A stretch of 64,000 nucleotides of DNA from an uncultured Muribaculaceae bacterium (GTDB taxonomy: Bacteria; Bacteroidota; Bacteroidia; Bacteroidales; Muribaculaceae). The notes under the pieces are model-generated. The model was not told where the DNA came from, searched no databases, and was given only the letters and a program-made list of their open reading frames with translations. Positions 50,976-59,427 of the stretch are shown piece after piece. Made by a program: the position numbers and the translations under genes. The stretch lies in contig CAJTKG010000009.1 of NCBI GenBank assembly GCA_910576935.1, positions 27,405 through 91,404 on the forward strand. The letters are read 5' to 3'. Each line of letters opens with the position of its first letter. Within the stretch, counting starts at the first letter, position 1.

Positions 50976-52682
50976 TTAGTGGTATAGATAACGTTTGATT
51001 GATTTCTTGGGTGTCTTCACGAATTCGTCGTCAATAAGCTCGATATTTTCGACGCGTTCATATGGAGCGACAAGTTTATTTAGATCCTGACGATTTTTCT
51101 CCATCGTCTGTTTTAGATCGTCGGCTGTAAGGTTGTTGGCTTGGGCTGTTTCATTGTCGGGATATACGATGGCTGTGAGGTGTCCGTTGCGTTCTATGAC
51201 GAGACTCTCGGCCACATACGGCATATTGTTGAGTTTGGCCTCGATCTCTTCGGGATATATGTTCTGACCGTTTGACGAGAGTATCATCGTCTTGTAGCGC
51301 CCGCGTATGAAGACTGTGCGGTTGTCGGGCTTGCCCAACGTTCCCATGTCGCCGGTGTGAAGCCATCCGTCGCTGTCGAGCACAGCTTCGGTTGCCTCGG
51401 GGTTTTTGTAATATCCCTTCATGACATTTACGCCTTTGACACATATTTCACCTTGGTCTGAACCATCTTCTGCTATTATTTTGGCGGTCATGAGCCCGCG
51501 CAGGACACGGCCCGACGATCTCGGCTCGAATCGACGCCAGGGCACATAGCTGATCAGAGGCCCGCACTCGGTCATGCCGTAGCCGACCGTGAACGGAAAT
51601 TTTATGCGCAACAGAAAGTCTTCGACCTCGGGATTGAGAGGAGCCCCTCCGATGATGACTTCCTCGAAATTGCCGCCGAAAGCCTCGACGAGTTTTGAAC
51701 GTATGCGTGCATAAATGGCTTTGTCCAACATAGGCACGGCCAGAACCCATCGCACTGTCGGCGACGAGATCATAGGCACGATCATCTTGCGGTAGATTTT
51801 CTCGAGGACGAGCGGAACGCAGATGACAAGCGACGGCCTGACTTTTTTCATCGCCGACACGATCAACTGCGGACTCGGCAGTTTCCCGAGTAGGGTGACG
51901 TGTGTGCCGGTCGCCAGCGGTACGAGCATATCGAACGCGCAGCCGTAGGCATGGGCAAGCGGTAAAAACGACAACGCGCGCGACCCCTGGTAATGCAGAC
52001 GCGATCGTATGCCGAAAACTACGTTGCCCCACAGGTTACGGTAGGTGAGCATAACGCCCTTCGAGAAACCCGTAGTACCTGACGTATAGTTTATGACACA
52101 AACATTGTCGGGCTCCTGTTCCTTGAAGTCGATGTCGCCGGCTCTAAAGCCGTTTTTGTAGATACGGTTGAACGATAGGGTGAGGCCGCGGATGATTTTT
52201 GATGCCGGCGTTTTCGTCAGAGTGGCGTTCTCGGGCGTCGTTAGGCGTTCGGTGATGATTTTGCGGTTCTCGAGCGAGACGACACATCTCAACCCCGGCA
52301 TCTCCTCGAAATCAAGGCTCTCCCAGATTGAATCACTGACAAACAGCACCATGGCATCAGAGTGGTTTATTATGTGTTGGGCATCGACATGATTGAAATC
52401 ATGAAGTATCGGTACAATAACAGCACCATAGGTTATAGTGCCCATGAAATCTATGACCCAATTGGTGGTGTTTTTGCCTAAAAGCGCTATTTTGTCGCCG
52501 GGTCTGATGCCGAGTTGCTTGTAGAAAAGATGCAATCGTGCTATGCGCCTGGCCATTTCGCCGTAGGTGAGAGTTTTACCCGAGCCGTAGTCGGTGAGGG
52601 CAGGGAGACTGAAGTTGTCGATCCAACTTTGTCTATATATGGTCAGCAGGTCGCTGTATTCTGAGTAGTCGTAATCGTCCAT
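50976..52682 (-). CDS. AMP-binding long-chain acyl-CoA synthetase
   Basis: The 568-residue protein is an ANL-superfamily adenylate-forming enzyme. The P-loop YTSGTTGFSKGVMLT is near 195, GYGMTECGPLISY near 370, the hinge-region motif GWLHTGDMG near 445, and the C-terminal KTPKKSIKRYLYH with its catalytic Lys. It most resembles long-chain fatty acid-CoA ligases and probably activates fatty acids for phospholipid or lipid A turnover. It could instead act on an aryl acid. It heads a run with the amidase and the barrel gene. Confidence 0.88.
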   Translation of the reverse strand: MDDYDYSEYSDLLTIYRQSWIDNFSLPALTDYGSGKTLTYGEMARRIARLHLFYKQLGIRPGDKIALLGKNTTNWVIDFMGTITYGAVIVPILHDFNHVDAQHIINHSDAMVLFVSDSIWESLDFEEMPGLRCVVSLENRKIITERLTTPENATLTKTPASKIIRGLTLSFNRIYKNGFRAGDIDFKEQEPDNVCVINYTSGTTGFSKGVMLTYRNLWGNVVFGIRSRLHYQGSRALSFLPLAHAYGCAFDMLVPLATGTHVTLLGKLPSPQLIVSAMKKVRPSLVICVPLVLEKIYRKMIVPMISSPTVRWVLAVPMLDKAIYARIRSKLVEAFGGNFEEVIIGGAPLNPEVEDFLLRIKFPFTVGYGMTECGPLISYVPWRRFEPRSSGRVLRGLMTAKIIAEDGSDQGEICVKGVNVMKGYYKNPEATEAVLDSDGWLHTGDMGTLGKPDNRTVFIRGRYKTMILSSNGQNIYPEEIEAKLNNMPYVAESLVIERNGHLTAIVYPDNETAQANNLTADDLKQTMEKNRQDLNKLVAPYERVENIELIDDEFVKTPKKSIKRYLYH

Positions 52683-52724
52683 GATAATATATAGATATCC
52701 GGTGATACCGATAATTTATTTTGC

Positions 52725-52756
52725 GAAAGGTACAAAAATTATTTATAAAACACAAA
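52725..52756 (-). promoter_or_regulatory. Promoter of the acyl-CoA synthetase gene
   Basis: The minus strand reads TTTG, 20 bp, then TACCTTTC, one base off the TAnnTTTG consensus, 42 bp before the ATG. Confidence 0.6.
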
Positions 52757-52764
52757 TAATAATA

Positions 52765-52796
52765 AAATGGTTGCCGATAGACGCCGACAACCATTT
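52765..52796 (-). terminator. Terminator of adk
   Basis: On the minus strand the stem AAATGGTTG with CAACCATTT, with further inner pairs CGG/CCG, is followed by TATTATTATT. It lies 43 bp past the adk stop and directly upstream of the next promoter. Confidence 0.8.
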
Positions 52797-52839
52797 CATT
52801 TATAGTTCTGATTTTACAGACGCAGGAAAAAACCAGCTG

Positions 52840-53424
52840 TTATTTCTTTAAGACTTTGGATAGCGATTTTTTGATATCGCCGAAAATATTCTCGACGTCG
52901 CCGTTACCGTTGATGGCGTGATATTTGCCTTCGTTCTTGTAATATTCTTTCAAGGGCGAGGTCTGAGTGTGGTATACGTCGAGACGTTTCTTTATGGTAT
53001 CGATATTGTCATCTGCCCGACCTGATTCTCTGCCGCGACGGAGCATACGGTCAATCAGATCATTTTCTTCGACCTCAAGGCCTACGACAGCGTCGACAGC
53101 GGCATTGCGTTCGGCAAGCATTGCGTTTAGCGCCTGTGCCTGAGGTATTGTTCGGGGGAATCCGTCGAAAATCACGCCGTTGGCGGTCTCTCCCGGATGG
53201 CTGTCGAGAACATGAGCCAGAACTTTCACCATCAGGTCGTCGGGGATTAACTGACCCTTGGATATATAACTGTCGGCTATGACGCCGAGATCAGTGCCGC
53301 GGGCTATGTGGTCGCGCAACACTTCGCCTGTCGAGATATGATACAGGCCGTATTCATTGATTATGCGCTCGCTCTGGGTGCCTTTGCCGCTACCGGGGGC
53401 GCCAAAAATCACAACATTAAACAT
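52840..53424 (-). CDS. adk: Adenylate kinase
   Basis: Adk interconverts ATP plus AMP and two ADP. The 194-residue protein is the short-LID form, without the four-Cys zinc LID. It has the P-loop GAPGSGKGT (8-16), the AMP-binding STGEVLRDHI, DGFPRTIPQAQAL and RMLRRGRESGRADDN. It lies 57 bp downstream of hpt, so purine salvage and nucleotide balance are likely co-expressed. Confidence 0.97.
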   Translation of the reverse strand: MFNVVIFGAPGSGKGTQSERIINEYGLYHISTGEVLRDHIARGTDLGVIADSYISKGQLIPDDLMVKVLAHVLDSHPGETANGVIFDGFPRTIPQAQALNAMLAERNAAVDAVVGLEVEENDLIDRMLRRGRESGRADDNIDTIKKRLDVYHTQTSPLKEYYKNEGKYHAINGNGDVENIFGDIKKSLSKVLKK

Positions 53425-53481
53425 TTCTATGTGAATTATGTAGATGTAGATTTATCTGTCATTAAAACAGTCTTTGCAGGC

Positions 53482-54027
53482 TCATTGTTGCTCCTTCAGA
53501 ACATATATGTCATTAAGGTTGCGTGCGTGGCCGTTGAGATCAAGCCCGAATCCGATGATAAACTTCTTCGGTATTTCAAATCCTACGTAGTCGGGCGACA
53601 CGTTTTTCTCAAGAGCCTCAGGCTTGAACAGCAGTGTCGCGATTTTTATCTCGGCGGGATTTTTTGCTTTGAGGGTGTTTATCAGGCGGTCGATCGTATT
53701 GCCGGTGTCGACTATGTCTTCGACGATTATGACAGTGCGGCCTTCGATGCTCTGGTCTAAACCGAGAACTTCCTTGACGACGCCGGTCGACGAGGTGCCT
53801 TCATAACTTTTGAGACGTATAAAAGAAATTTCGGCGTCGATTGATTCGGCGGCTCTGAAAAGATCGCTTGCAAAAGGAAATGCCCCGTTCAGAACACATA
53901 AGAACAGAGGCATTTTACCGGCGCAATCGCGCGTAATCTCTCGACCCAACTCCTCGATACGGGCCTGTATGTCTTTCTTGGCTATATAAGGCTCAAATGT
54001 GAGCCCCTCATAAGTCACTTCCTTCAT
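53482..54027 (-). CDS. hpt: Hypoxanthine phosphoribosyltransferase
   Basis: This enzyme makes IMP or GMP from hypoxanthine or guanine and PRPP. The 181-residue protein has the PRPP loop IIVEDIVDTGNTIDR (about 100), the flexible-loop YEGTSSTGV and the C-terminal VGFEIPKKFIIGFGLDLNG typical of HGPRT. The start at 54027 is preferred because a -7 element lies inside the longer frame to 54087. It is the first gene of an hpt-adk pair. Confidence 0.94.
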   Translation of the reverse strand: MKEVTYEGLTFEPYIAKKDIQARIEELGREITRDCAGKMPLFLCVLNGAFPFASDLFRAAESIDAEISFIRLKSYEGTSSTGVVKEVLGLDQSIEGRTVIIVEDIVDTGNTIDRLINTLKAKNPAEIKIATLLFKPEALEKNVSPDYVGFEIPKKFIIGFGLDLNGHARNLNDIYVLKEQQ

Positions 54028-54044
54028 TATTTCAGAAATTTGTG

Positions 54045-54052
54045 CAAAGGTA
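54045..54052 (-). promoter_or_regulatory. -7 element of hpt
   Basis: The minus strand reads TACCTTTG 17 bp before the hpt ATG. The -33 region overlaps the fcl terminator hairpin; TTTTG occurs there at about 17 bp spacing, shorter than normal. Confidence 0.55.
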
Positions 54053-54057
54053 GTAAA

Positions 54058-54090
54058 AAATTGCCAAAGCAAAACAGCATTCGGCAATTT
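54058..54090 (-). terminator. Terminator of the sugar-nucleotide operon
   Basis: ATTGCC/GGCAAT arms, with an inner GC pair and AT-rich sides, are followed on the minus strand by TTTTTTAC. The plus strand is also T-rich after the stem. It lies 36 bp past the fcl stop. Confidence 0.75.
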
Positions 54091-54125
54091 TTTATTTTTA
54101 TTCCGCTGAAGTATTTTGGCTGATA

Positions 54126-55205
54126 TCAGTTATTGAGATACCAGTCATAGAGCCTTTCGATACCTTCGTCGAGTTCGACTTTGTGGTGCCAGCCGAGACT
54201 ATGTAGTTTGCTGACGTCGCATAGTTTGCGCATCGTACCGTCGGGCTTGCTCCCGTCCCATATGATTTCGCCTTTAAACCCGACGGTTTTACGGGCTTTG
54301 GCCGCAAGCTCGGCGATGGTAAGTTCGATGCCCGTGCCGACGTTGATATGTGTGTTGCGCACATCCTTCATGTGGCCGCAGAGGTCTTTGAAACTGACGT
54401 TGAGCAGCACGTAGACCGATGCGTCGGCCATGTCCTCGCTCCACAGAAATTCGCGCAACGGTGTGCCGCTGCCCCAAAGCTCGAGGCGGTCGGCGCGGAT
54501 ACCGAAGCGTGAGAGTTCGTTGTCGATATCACTGTCCGAGACTTTATAGGGGTCGGCTATTCCCGACGTCGGGCGCTTGGCGAGGTCGGCCCTCACATCT
54601 TCGTAACGACCTTCGTTGAGCAGACGGGCAAGGTGGAGTTTGCGTATCATGGCCGGCAGCACGTGTGAGTTTTCGAGATGGAAATTGTCTCGCGGCCCGT
54701 AGAGATTTGTCGGCATCACGGCGATATAGTCGGTGCCATACTGAAGGTTGAACGATTCACACATCTTGAGACCCGCGATTTTGGCTATGGCATAAGGCTC
54801 GTTGGTATATTCGAGCGGCGATGTCAGCAGTGCGTCCTCCGTGATAGGCTGGGGTGCCTCACGAGGGTAGATACAGGTCGAGCCGAGAAACAGCAGATGC
54901 CTTACACCGTGGCGGAATGCCTCACCGATGACGTTCTGCTGTATCTGCAGATTCTCATAGATGAAGTCGGCGCGATAAATTGAGTTTGCCATGATGCCGC
55001 CGACATGGGCAGCGGCGAGGACAACGGCGTCGGGCCGTTCCATGTCGAAAAAATCCTTGACAGCGACGCCGTCGAGCAGGTCGAGTTCCTTATGAGTGCG
55101 ACCGATAAGATTGGTGTAGCCTTTTGATAAGAGGTTCTGCCATATCGCCGAGCCGACAAGCCCGCGGTGACCGGCTATATATATTTTCGAGTCTTTGGTC
55201 AACAT
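54126..55205 (-). CDS. fcl: GDP-L-fucose synthase
   Basis: This enzyme epimerises and reduces GDP-4-keto-6-deoxymannose to GDP-L-fucose. The 359-residue SDR protein has the Rossmann motif GHRGLVGSAI near 13, the catalytic Ser in LGSTCIYP and the YxxxK pair in NEPYAIAKIAG. The family signature NLYGPRDNF is present. Its start overlaps the gmd stop by 7 bases, so the two are translationally coupled. The protein is longer than E. coli Fcl (321) owing to an insertion in the 200-250 region that carries a conserved Bacteroidetes segment. Confidence 0.95.
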   Translation of the reverse strand: MLTKDSKIYIAGHRGLVGSAIWQNLLSKGYTNLIGRTHKELDLLDGVAVKDFFDMERPDAVVLAAAHVGGIMANSIYRADFIYENLQIQQNVIGEAFRHGVRHLLFLGSTCIYPREAPQPITEDALLTSPLEYTNEPYAIAKIAGLKMCESFNLQYGTDYIAVMPTNLYGPRDNFHLENSHVLPAMIRKLHLARLLNEGRYEDVRADLAKRPTSGIADPYKVSDSDIDNELSRFGIRADRLELWGSGTPLREFLWSEDMADASVYVLLNVSFKDLCGHMKDVRNTHINVGTGIELTIAELAAKARKTVGFKGEIIWDGSKPDGTMRKLCDVSKLHSLGWHHKVELDEGIERLYDWYLNN

Positions 55206-56266
55206 GATCCCGCTGCTTCTTTTTTGACCATATCGACGTCTGAGTCAACCATTATTTCTACGAGACGCTCAAACGATGTCTTGCGCGGATTCCAGCCGAG
55301 GACCGTGCGTGCTTTCTCGGGATTGCCGAGAAGTTCTTCTACGTCAGCCGGGCGGAAGAATGCCGGGTCTACCTCGACAAGTACTCGGCCGTCGGCATCA
55401 ATGCCACGTTCGTCAAGGCCGTGACCTTCCCAGTGCAGCTCGATGCCGACACGGCTGAACGCAAGTGTTGTGAACTCGCGCACGCTGTGGTATTCGCCAG
55501 TGGCTATGACAAAATCGTCAGGCTCGGGCTGCTGGAGTATAAGCCACATACACTCGACATAATCGGCGGCATAGCCCCAGTCGCGTTTGGCATTGAGATT
55601 ACCGAGATAAAGACGGTCCTGAAGGCCGGCGGCGATACGTGCGGCAGCGAGAGTGATCTTGCGGGTGACGAAATTCTCGCCGCGACGTTCCGACTCGTGA
55701 TTAAACAGAATACCGTTGGCTGTAAACATGCCGTAACTCTCGCGGTAGTTTTTCATGATCCAGAACGAATACAACTTTGCGACGGCATAGGGAGAGCGAG
55801 GATGGAACGGTGTGGTCTCGCTCTGGGGCACTTCCTCGACTTTGCCGAAGAGCTCCGATGTCGAAGCCTGATATATGCGGCATTTTTTTTCCATGCCGAG
55901 TATTCTGACAGCCTCGAGCAGCCTGAGAGTGCCGACGGCGTCGGTCTCGGCTGTGTATTCGGGCACGTCGAACGATACTTTGACGTGGCTCTGGGCGGCG
56001 AGGTTGTATATTTCGTCGGGGCGCGTCTCGCGAATTATTCTTATGAGCGACGATGAGTCGGTCATGTCGCCGTAGTGAAGATGTATGCGGCGTGCGTTGT
56101 GCTGGTCTCTGATCCAGCCTTCAAGGTAGAGATGCTCGATGCGTCCGGTGTTGAACGACGAGCTGCGGCGTATGATGCCGTGTACCTCATAACCTTTTCC
56201 GAGGAGAAATTCAGCCAGATATGAACCGTCCTGGCCGGTGATGCCTGTGATTAGTGCGGTTGGCAT
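55199..56266 (-). CDS. gmd: GDP-mannose 4,6-dehydratase
   Basis: Gmd turns GDP-mannose into GDP-4-keto-6-deoxymannose, the precursor of GDP-fucose. The 355-residue protein begins with the NADP-binding GITGQDGSYLAEFLLGKGYEV-type segment and has RRSSSFNTGRIEHLY, AAQSHVKVSFD, and YxxxK in SPYAVAKLYSF. It is followed by fcl, the canonical pair. Fucosylated surface polysaccharide or O-glycans are the likely use, as in Bacteroides. It lies 17 bp after the HAD gene. Confidence 0.97.
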   Translation of the reverse strand: MPTALITGITGQDGSYLAEFLLGKGYEVHGIIRRSSSFNTGRIEHLYLEGWIRDQHNARRIHLHYGDMTDSSSLIRIIRETRPDEIYNLAAQSHVKVSFDVPEYTAETDAVGTLRLLEAVRILGMEKKCRIYQASTSELFGKVEEVPQSETTPFHPRSPYAVAKLYSFWIMKNYRESYGMFTANGILFNHESERRGENFVTRKITLAAARIAAGLQDRLYLGNLNAKRDWGYAADYVECMWLILQQPEPDDFVIATGEYHSVREFTTLAFSRVGIELHWEGHGLDERGIDADGRVLVEVDPAFFRPADVEELLGNPEKARTVLGWNPRKTSFERLVEIMVDSDVDMVKKEAAGSC

Positions 56267-56283
56267 GATGCTGTTTTTGTTAG

Positions 56284-56955
56284 TTAATGAATCAGATTTA
56301 AAATCTCGGTCATTTTGTCTATAACAAATCTCGGCCGATAAATGCTCGGCATATCCCGAAGATTCTGCCTATGGATATTTATACCTCGGCTGTCGCGCAA
56401 CATTATGGTGGTCCATCCGGCGAGATTGGCGTTGACAAAATCTTTGGCCGGATTATCGCCGATGTAGACGAGCCGGCGTGGCGCGCCGGCGCTGTTGGCG
56501 ACATTCATATATGCCAGTGGCGTGTGCTTGTCGGCGCCGGTCTCGCCGCTGATATATATCCTGTCGGGAGCGAAAAAACGGTAAAGACCCAAAGCCGAGA
56601 TCTTGTTTCGTTGGGTTGCCGAACGGCCGTCGGTTATTAGGGCGATATCTATGCCGCGACGGCACAGTTCGTTCAGTGTTGTCTCCGCATCAGGGTCAAG
56701 TTTTATGTCAGGCCGGTGGCTGCGGTAGATCTCAAGCACGTCGGCTATATTATAATCTCTGATGCCTTTGGCTGCAAGAAAACCGAGCAATGCGTCGAAA
56801 GCGTCGCCACCTTCGGCCATCACGCGGCGCAAGATGTCGCCGTCGAGTCCGGTCGAGGTAGCAATGGTCTCGGCTACGGCATGACGGCCCGACACCACAA
56901 AATCTTTTTCTTTGTAGAGCGTGTCGTCGAGGTCAAAAGCGATAATTGCAGCCAT
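56284..56955 (-). CDS. HAD-superfamily hydrolase
   Basis: The 223-residue protein begins with the catalytic motif FDLDDTLYKEKDF near residue 6. It has TDGRSATQRNKI (motif II Thr), a Lys in GADKHTP and YIGDNPAKDF (motif IV). The size and a helical cap between residues 20 and 90 fit subfamily I phosphatases. The substrate is unknown. A sugar-phosphate in the surrounding nucleotide-sugar operon is a reasonable guess. The start at 56955, 4 bp after the aminotransferase stop, is chosen over 56997, which overlaps it. Confidence 0.85.
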   Translation of the reverse strand: MAAIIAFDLDDTLYKEKDFVVSGRHAVAETIATSTGLDGDILRRVMAEGGDAFDALLGFLAAKGIRDYNIADVLEIYRSHRPDIKLDPDAETTLNELCRRGIDIALITDGRSATQRNKISALGLYRFFAPDRIYISGETGADKHTPLAYMNVANSAGAPRRLVYIGDNPAKDFVNANLAGWTTIMLRDSRGINIHRQNLRDMPSIYRPRFVIDKMTEILNLIH

Positions 56956-56959
56956 AACG

Positions 56960-58090
56960 TCAGCTGATAGTCCGGCGTATGATCGAGATGACTTCATCGA
57001 GGTCCTTGTCTGTCAGCGACGAGCCGCTGGGCAGACACAGCCCCGAGTCAAAGAGCTTTTCGCAGACATCAGAACCATAATATGGTGCGTCGGCGAAGAC
57101 GGGTTGCATGTGCATCGGCCGCCAGAGCAGTCGCGATTCTATGCCCGCGTCGGCAAAAGCAATACGCAGTTCGTCGGGAGTATGGCCGCTCGCAGGGTCG
57201 ACCAGTATCGTCGTCAGCCAGAAATTTGAGTTGAAGTCTGCCGACGGATTGTCGTGGACTCTTATGGCCGCGATGTCTGCGAGTTCGCTGAGGTAGACGG
57301 CGTGATTGCGGCGACGGCTTTCGATGTGCGGTTCGAGGACCTCCATCTGTCCGCAGCCTATGCCGGCCGAGATATTGCTCAGCCGGTAGTTGTAGCCTAT
57401 GGTCTCGTGGTAGTAGTACGGGCGGTTTTCGCGGGCCTGCGTGGCATAGAACTTGACGCGCCCGGCCGATTCTTTGTCAGGGCAGACCAAAGCGCCGCCA
57501 CCTGAGGTCGTGATTATCTTGTTGCCGTTGAAACTCAGCGCTCCATATGTCCCCCATGTACTGCATTTGCGGCCATGATAGACCGAGCCGAGAGCTTCGG
57601 CGGCGTCTTCGAGTACGGGAATGCCGTAACGGGCGGCGATGTCACATATCTCGTCGAGACGTGCCGGCATACCGTAGAGGTCGACCGGTATGACAGCCTT
57701 GGGATAGCGCCCTGTGATGCGGTGACGCTCGACGATGGCGCGTTCGAGTTGCTGCGGATCCATATTCCAACTGTCTGCCTCGCTGTCGACGAAGACGGGT
57801 CTCGCGCCCTGATAGATAATAGGGTTGGCCGTAGCCGCGAAGGTAAACGACTGGCAGATGACTTCATCGCCCGGGGCAACGCCGAGCATCACAAGGCCGA
57901 GGTGTATGGCGGCCGTGCCTGCGCTGAGTGCCACGACGGCTTCGGTGTCGAGATATTTTTCAAGTCTATGCTCAAAATCGTCGACATTGGGACCCAAAGG
58001 CAACACCCAGTCGTCTTCAAAAGCTTTATCGATATATTTTTTTTCGTTGCCGCCGAGATGAACCCGCGACATTAGTATTCTTTCGTTCAT
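56960..58090 (-). CDS. DegT/DnrJ/EryC1/StrS-family aminotransferase
   Basis: The 376-residue PLP enzyme transfers an amino group to a keto-sugar nucleotide. The PLP Lys191 lies in SFNGNKIITTSGGG. VALSAGTAAIHLGLVMLG (about 52-70), DLYGMPARLDEI and EDAAEALGSVYHGR are the usual family segments. The closest remembered types are the PglE/PseC-like enzymes that make 4-amino-4,6-dideoxy sugars, but the substrate is not certain. No matching UDP-sugar 4,6-dehydratase is in the window. The ATG at 58090 is preferred to 58141, which overlaps the ugd stop. Confidence 0.9.
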   Translation of the reverse strand: MNERILMSRVHLGGNEKKYIDKAFEDDWVLPLGPNVDDFEHRLEKYLDTEAVVALSAGTAAIHLGLVMLGVAPGDEVICQSFTFAATANPIIYQGARPVFVDSEADSWNMDPQQLERAIVERHRITGRYPKAVIPVDLYGMPARLDEICDIAARYGIPVLEDAAEALGSVYHGRKCSTWGTYGALSFNGNKIITTSGGGALVCPDKESAGRVKFYATQARENRPYYYHETIGYNYRLSNISAGIGCGQMEVLEPHIESRRRNHAVYLSELADIAAIRVHDNPSADFNSNFWLTTILVDPASGHTPDELRIAFADAGIESRLLWRPMHMQPVFADAPYYGSDVCEKLFDSGLCLPSGSSLTDKDLDEVISIIRRTIS

Positions 58091-58103
58091 GATGGTAAAT
58101 ATT

Positions 58104-59414
58104 TTATCCGCCGATACAGCGGTAGTCGAATCCTTCTTCAATCAGATCGGCGGCCTGATAGATATTGCGTCCGTCAACGATGAGATTCCCGCGCATGGCC
58201 TTACGTATCACCTTCCATGACGGCAGACGGAATTGTTTCCATTCGGTGACAAGCGCAAGTGCGTCAGCGTCTGCGACAGCGTCATATATGTCAGTGGCAT
58301 ATCTTACGGCGTCGCCGATGCGACGGCGGCATTCGTCCTCGGCAACCGGATCGAAGACCGTCACCGTGGCGCCGGACTCGAGAAGTTTCTCTATGATTAC
58401 AAGCGACGGGGCGCAGCGCATATCGTCGGTCTCTGGCTTGAAAGCAAGCCCCCACAGGGCTATGTTGCGTCCGTTAAGGTCTCCCAGAGCTGAGGCGAGT
58501 TTGTCGAAAACGATGCTTTTCTGCCGTTCGTTGACTTCTTCGACGGCCTTGATTACTTTCATTTCGTAGCCGTTGACCTCGCCCGTACGTATCAACGCCC
58601 TGACATCCTTCGGAAAGCACGACCCTCCGTAACCGCAGCCGGGATAGAGAAACTTGCCGCCTATGCGGGCATCGCTGCCGATGCCTTTGCGCACCATATT
58701 GACATCGGCGCCGACAATCTCGCAGAGGTTGGCTATGTCGTTCATAAACGATATGCGTGTGGCGAGCATGGAGTTGGCTGCATATTTTGTCATTTCGGCC
58801 GACGGTATGTCCATGAAAAGCACCCTGAAATTGTTGAGCAGGAAGGGTCGGTAAAGCCGTTCCATAACGCGGCGCGCACGTTCACTCTCGACGCCGATGA
58901 CGACACGGTCGGGCGACATGAAGTCTTTTATCGCGGCACCCTCTTTGAGAAACTCGGGGTTCGACGCTACTTCAAAGGGAATGTCTTCGCCTCGGTCGGC
59001 GAGTTCGCCTTTGATGACATCTTTTACAATCTTCGATGTGCCGACTGGCACTGTCGATTTGGTGACAAGAATGGTATACTTCCTGATATTGCGGGCAAAC
59101 GTGCGGGCTACGTCGACGACATAACTCAGGTCGGCCGAACCGTCCTCGTCGGGCGGAGTGCCTACGGCGCAGAAGACGACCTCGACGTCGTCGATGACTT
59201 TGGCGAGATCGGTCGAGAAATGGAGTCGTCCGGCCTTGACGTTGCGTTTGACGAGATCGTCGAGTCCCGGCTCATAGATCGGCATCACACCTCTGATGAT
59301 AGAGTCTATTTTTTCACGGTTGATGTCGATACATGTGACATTTACCCCCATCTCGGCGAAACATGCTCCCGAGACGAGTCCGACATAACCGGTGCCTACG
59401 ATTGCTACATTCAT
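58104..59414 (-). CDS. ugd: UDP-glucose 6-dehydrogenase
   Basis: Ugd oxidises UDP-glucose to UDP-glucuronate with two NAD. The 436-residue protein has GTGYVGLVSG at 7-16, TKSTVPVGT, SNPEFLKEGAA, and the catalytic Cys266 in GYGGSCFPKD. The C-terminal UDP-binding domain ends in VDGRNIYQ. UDP-glucuronate feeds capsule or lipopolysaccharide. It is the second gene of a six-gene minus-strand run, starting 13 bp past the acyltransferase stop. Confidence 0.95.
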   Translation of the reverse strand: MNVAIVGTGYVGLVSGACFAEMGVNVTCIDINREKIDSIIRGVMPIYEPGLDDLVKRNVKAGRLHFSTDLAKVIDDVEVVFCAVGTPPDEDGSADLSYVVDVARTFARNIRKYTILVTKSTVPVGTSKIVKDVIKGELADRGEDIPFEVASNPEFLKEGAAIKDFMSPDRVVIGVESERARRVMERLYRPFLLNNFRVLFMDIPSAEMTKYAANSMLATRISFMNDIANLCEIVGADVNMVRKGIGSDARIGGKFLYPGCGYGGSCFPKDVRALIRTGEVNGYEMKVIKAVEEVNERQKSIVFDKLASALGDLNGRNIALWGLAFKPETDDMRCAPSLVIIEKLLESGATVTVFDPVAEDECRRRIGDAVRYATDIYDAVADADALALVTEWKQFRLPSWKVIRKAMRGNLIVDGRNIYQAADLIEEGFDYRCIGG

Positions 59415-59427
59415 AATGGTCTTATAT

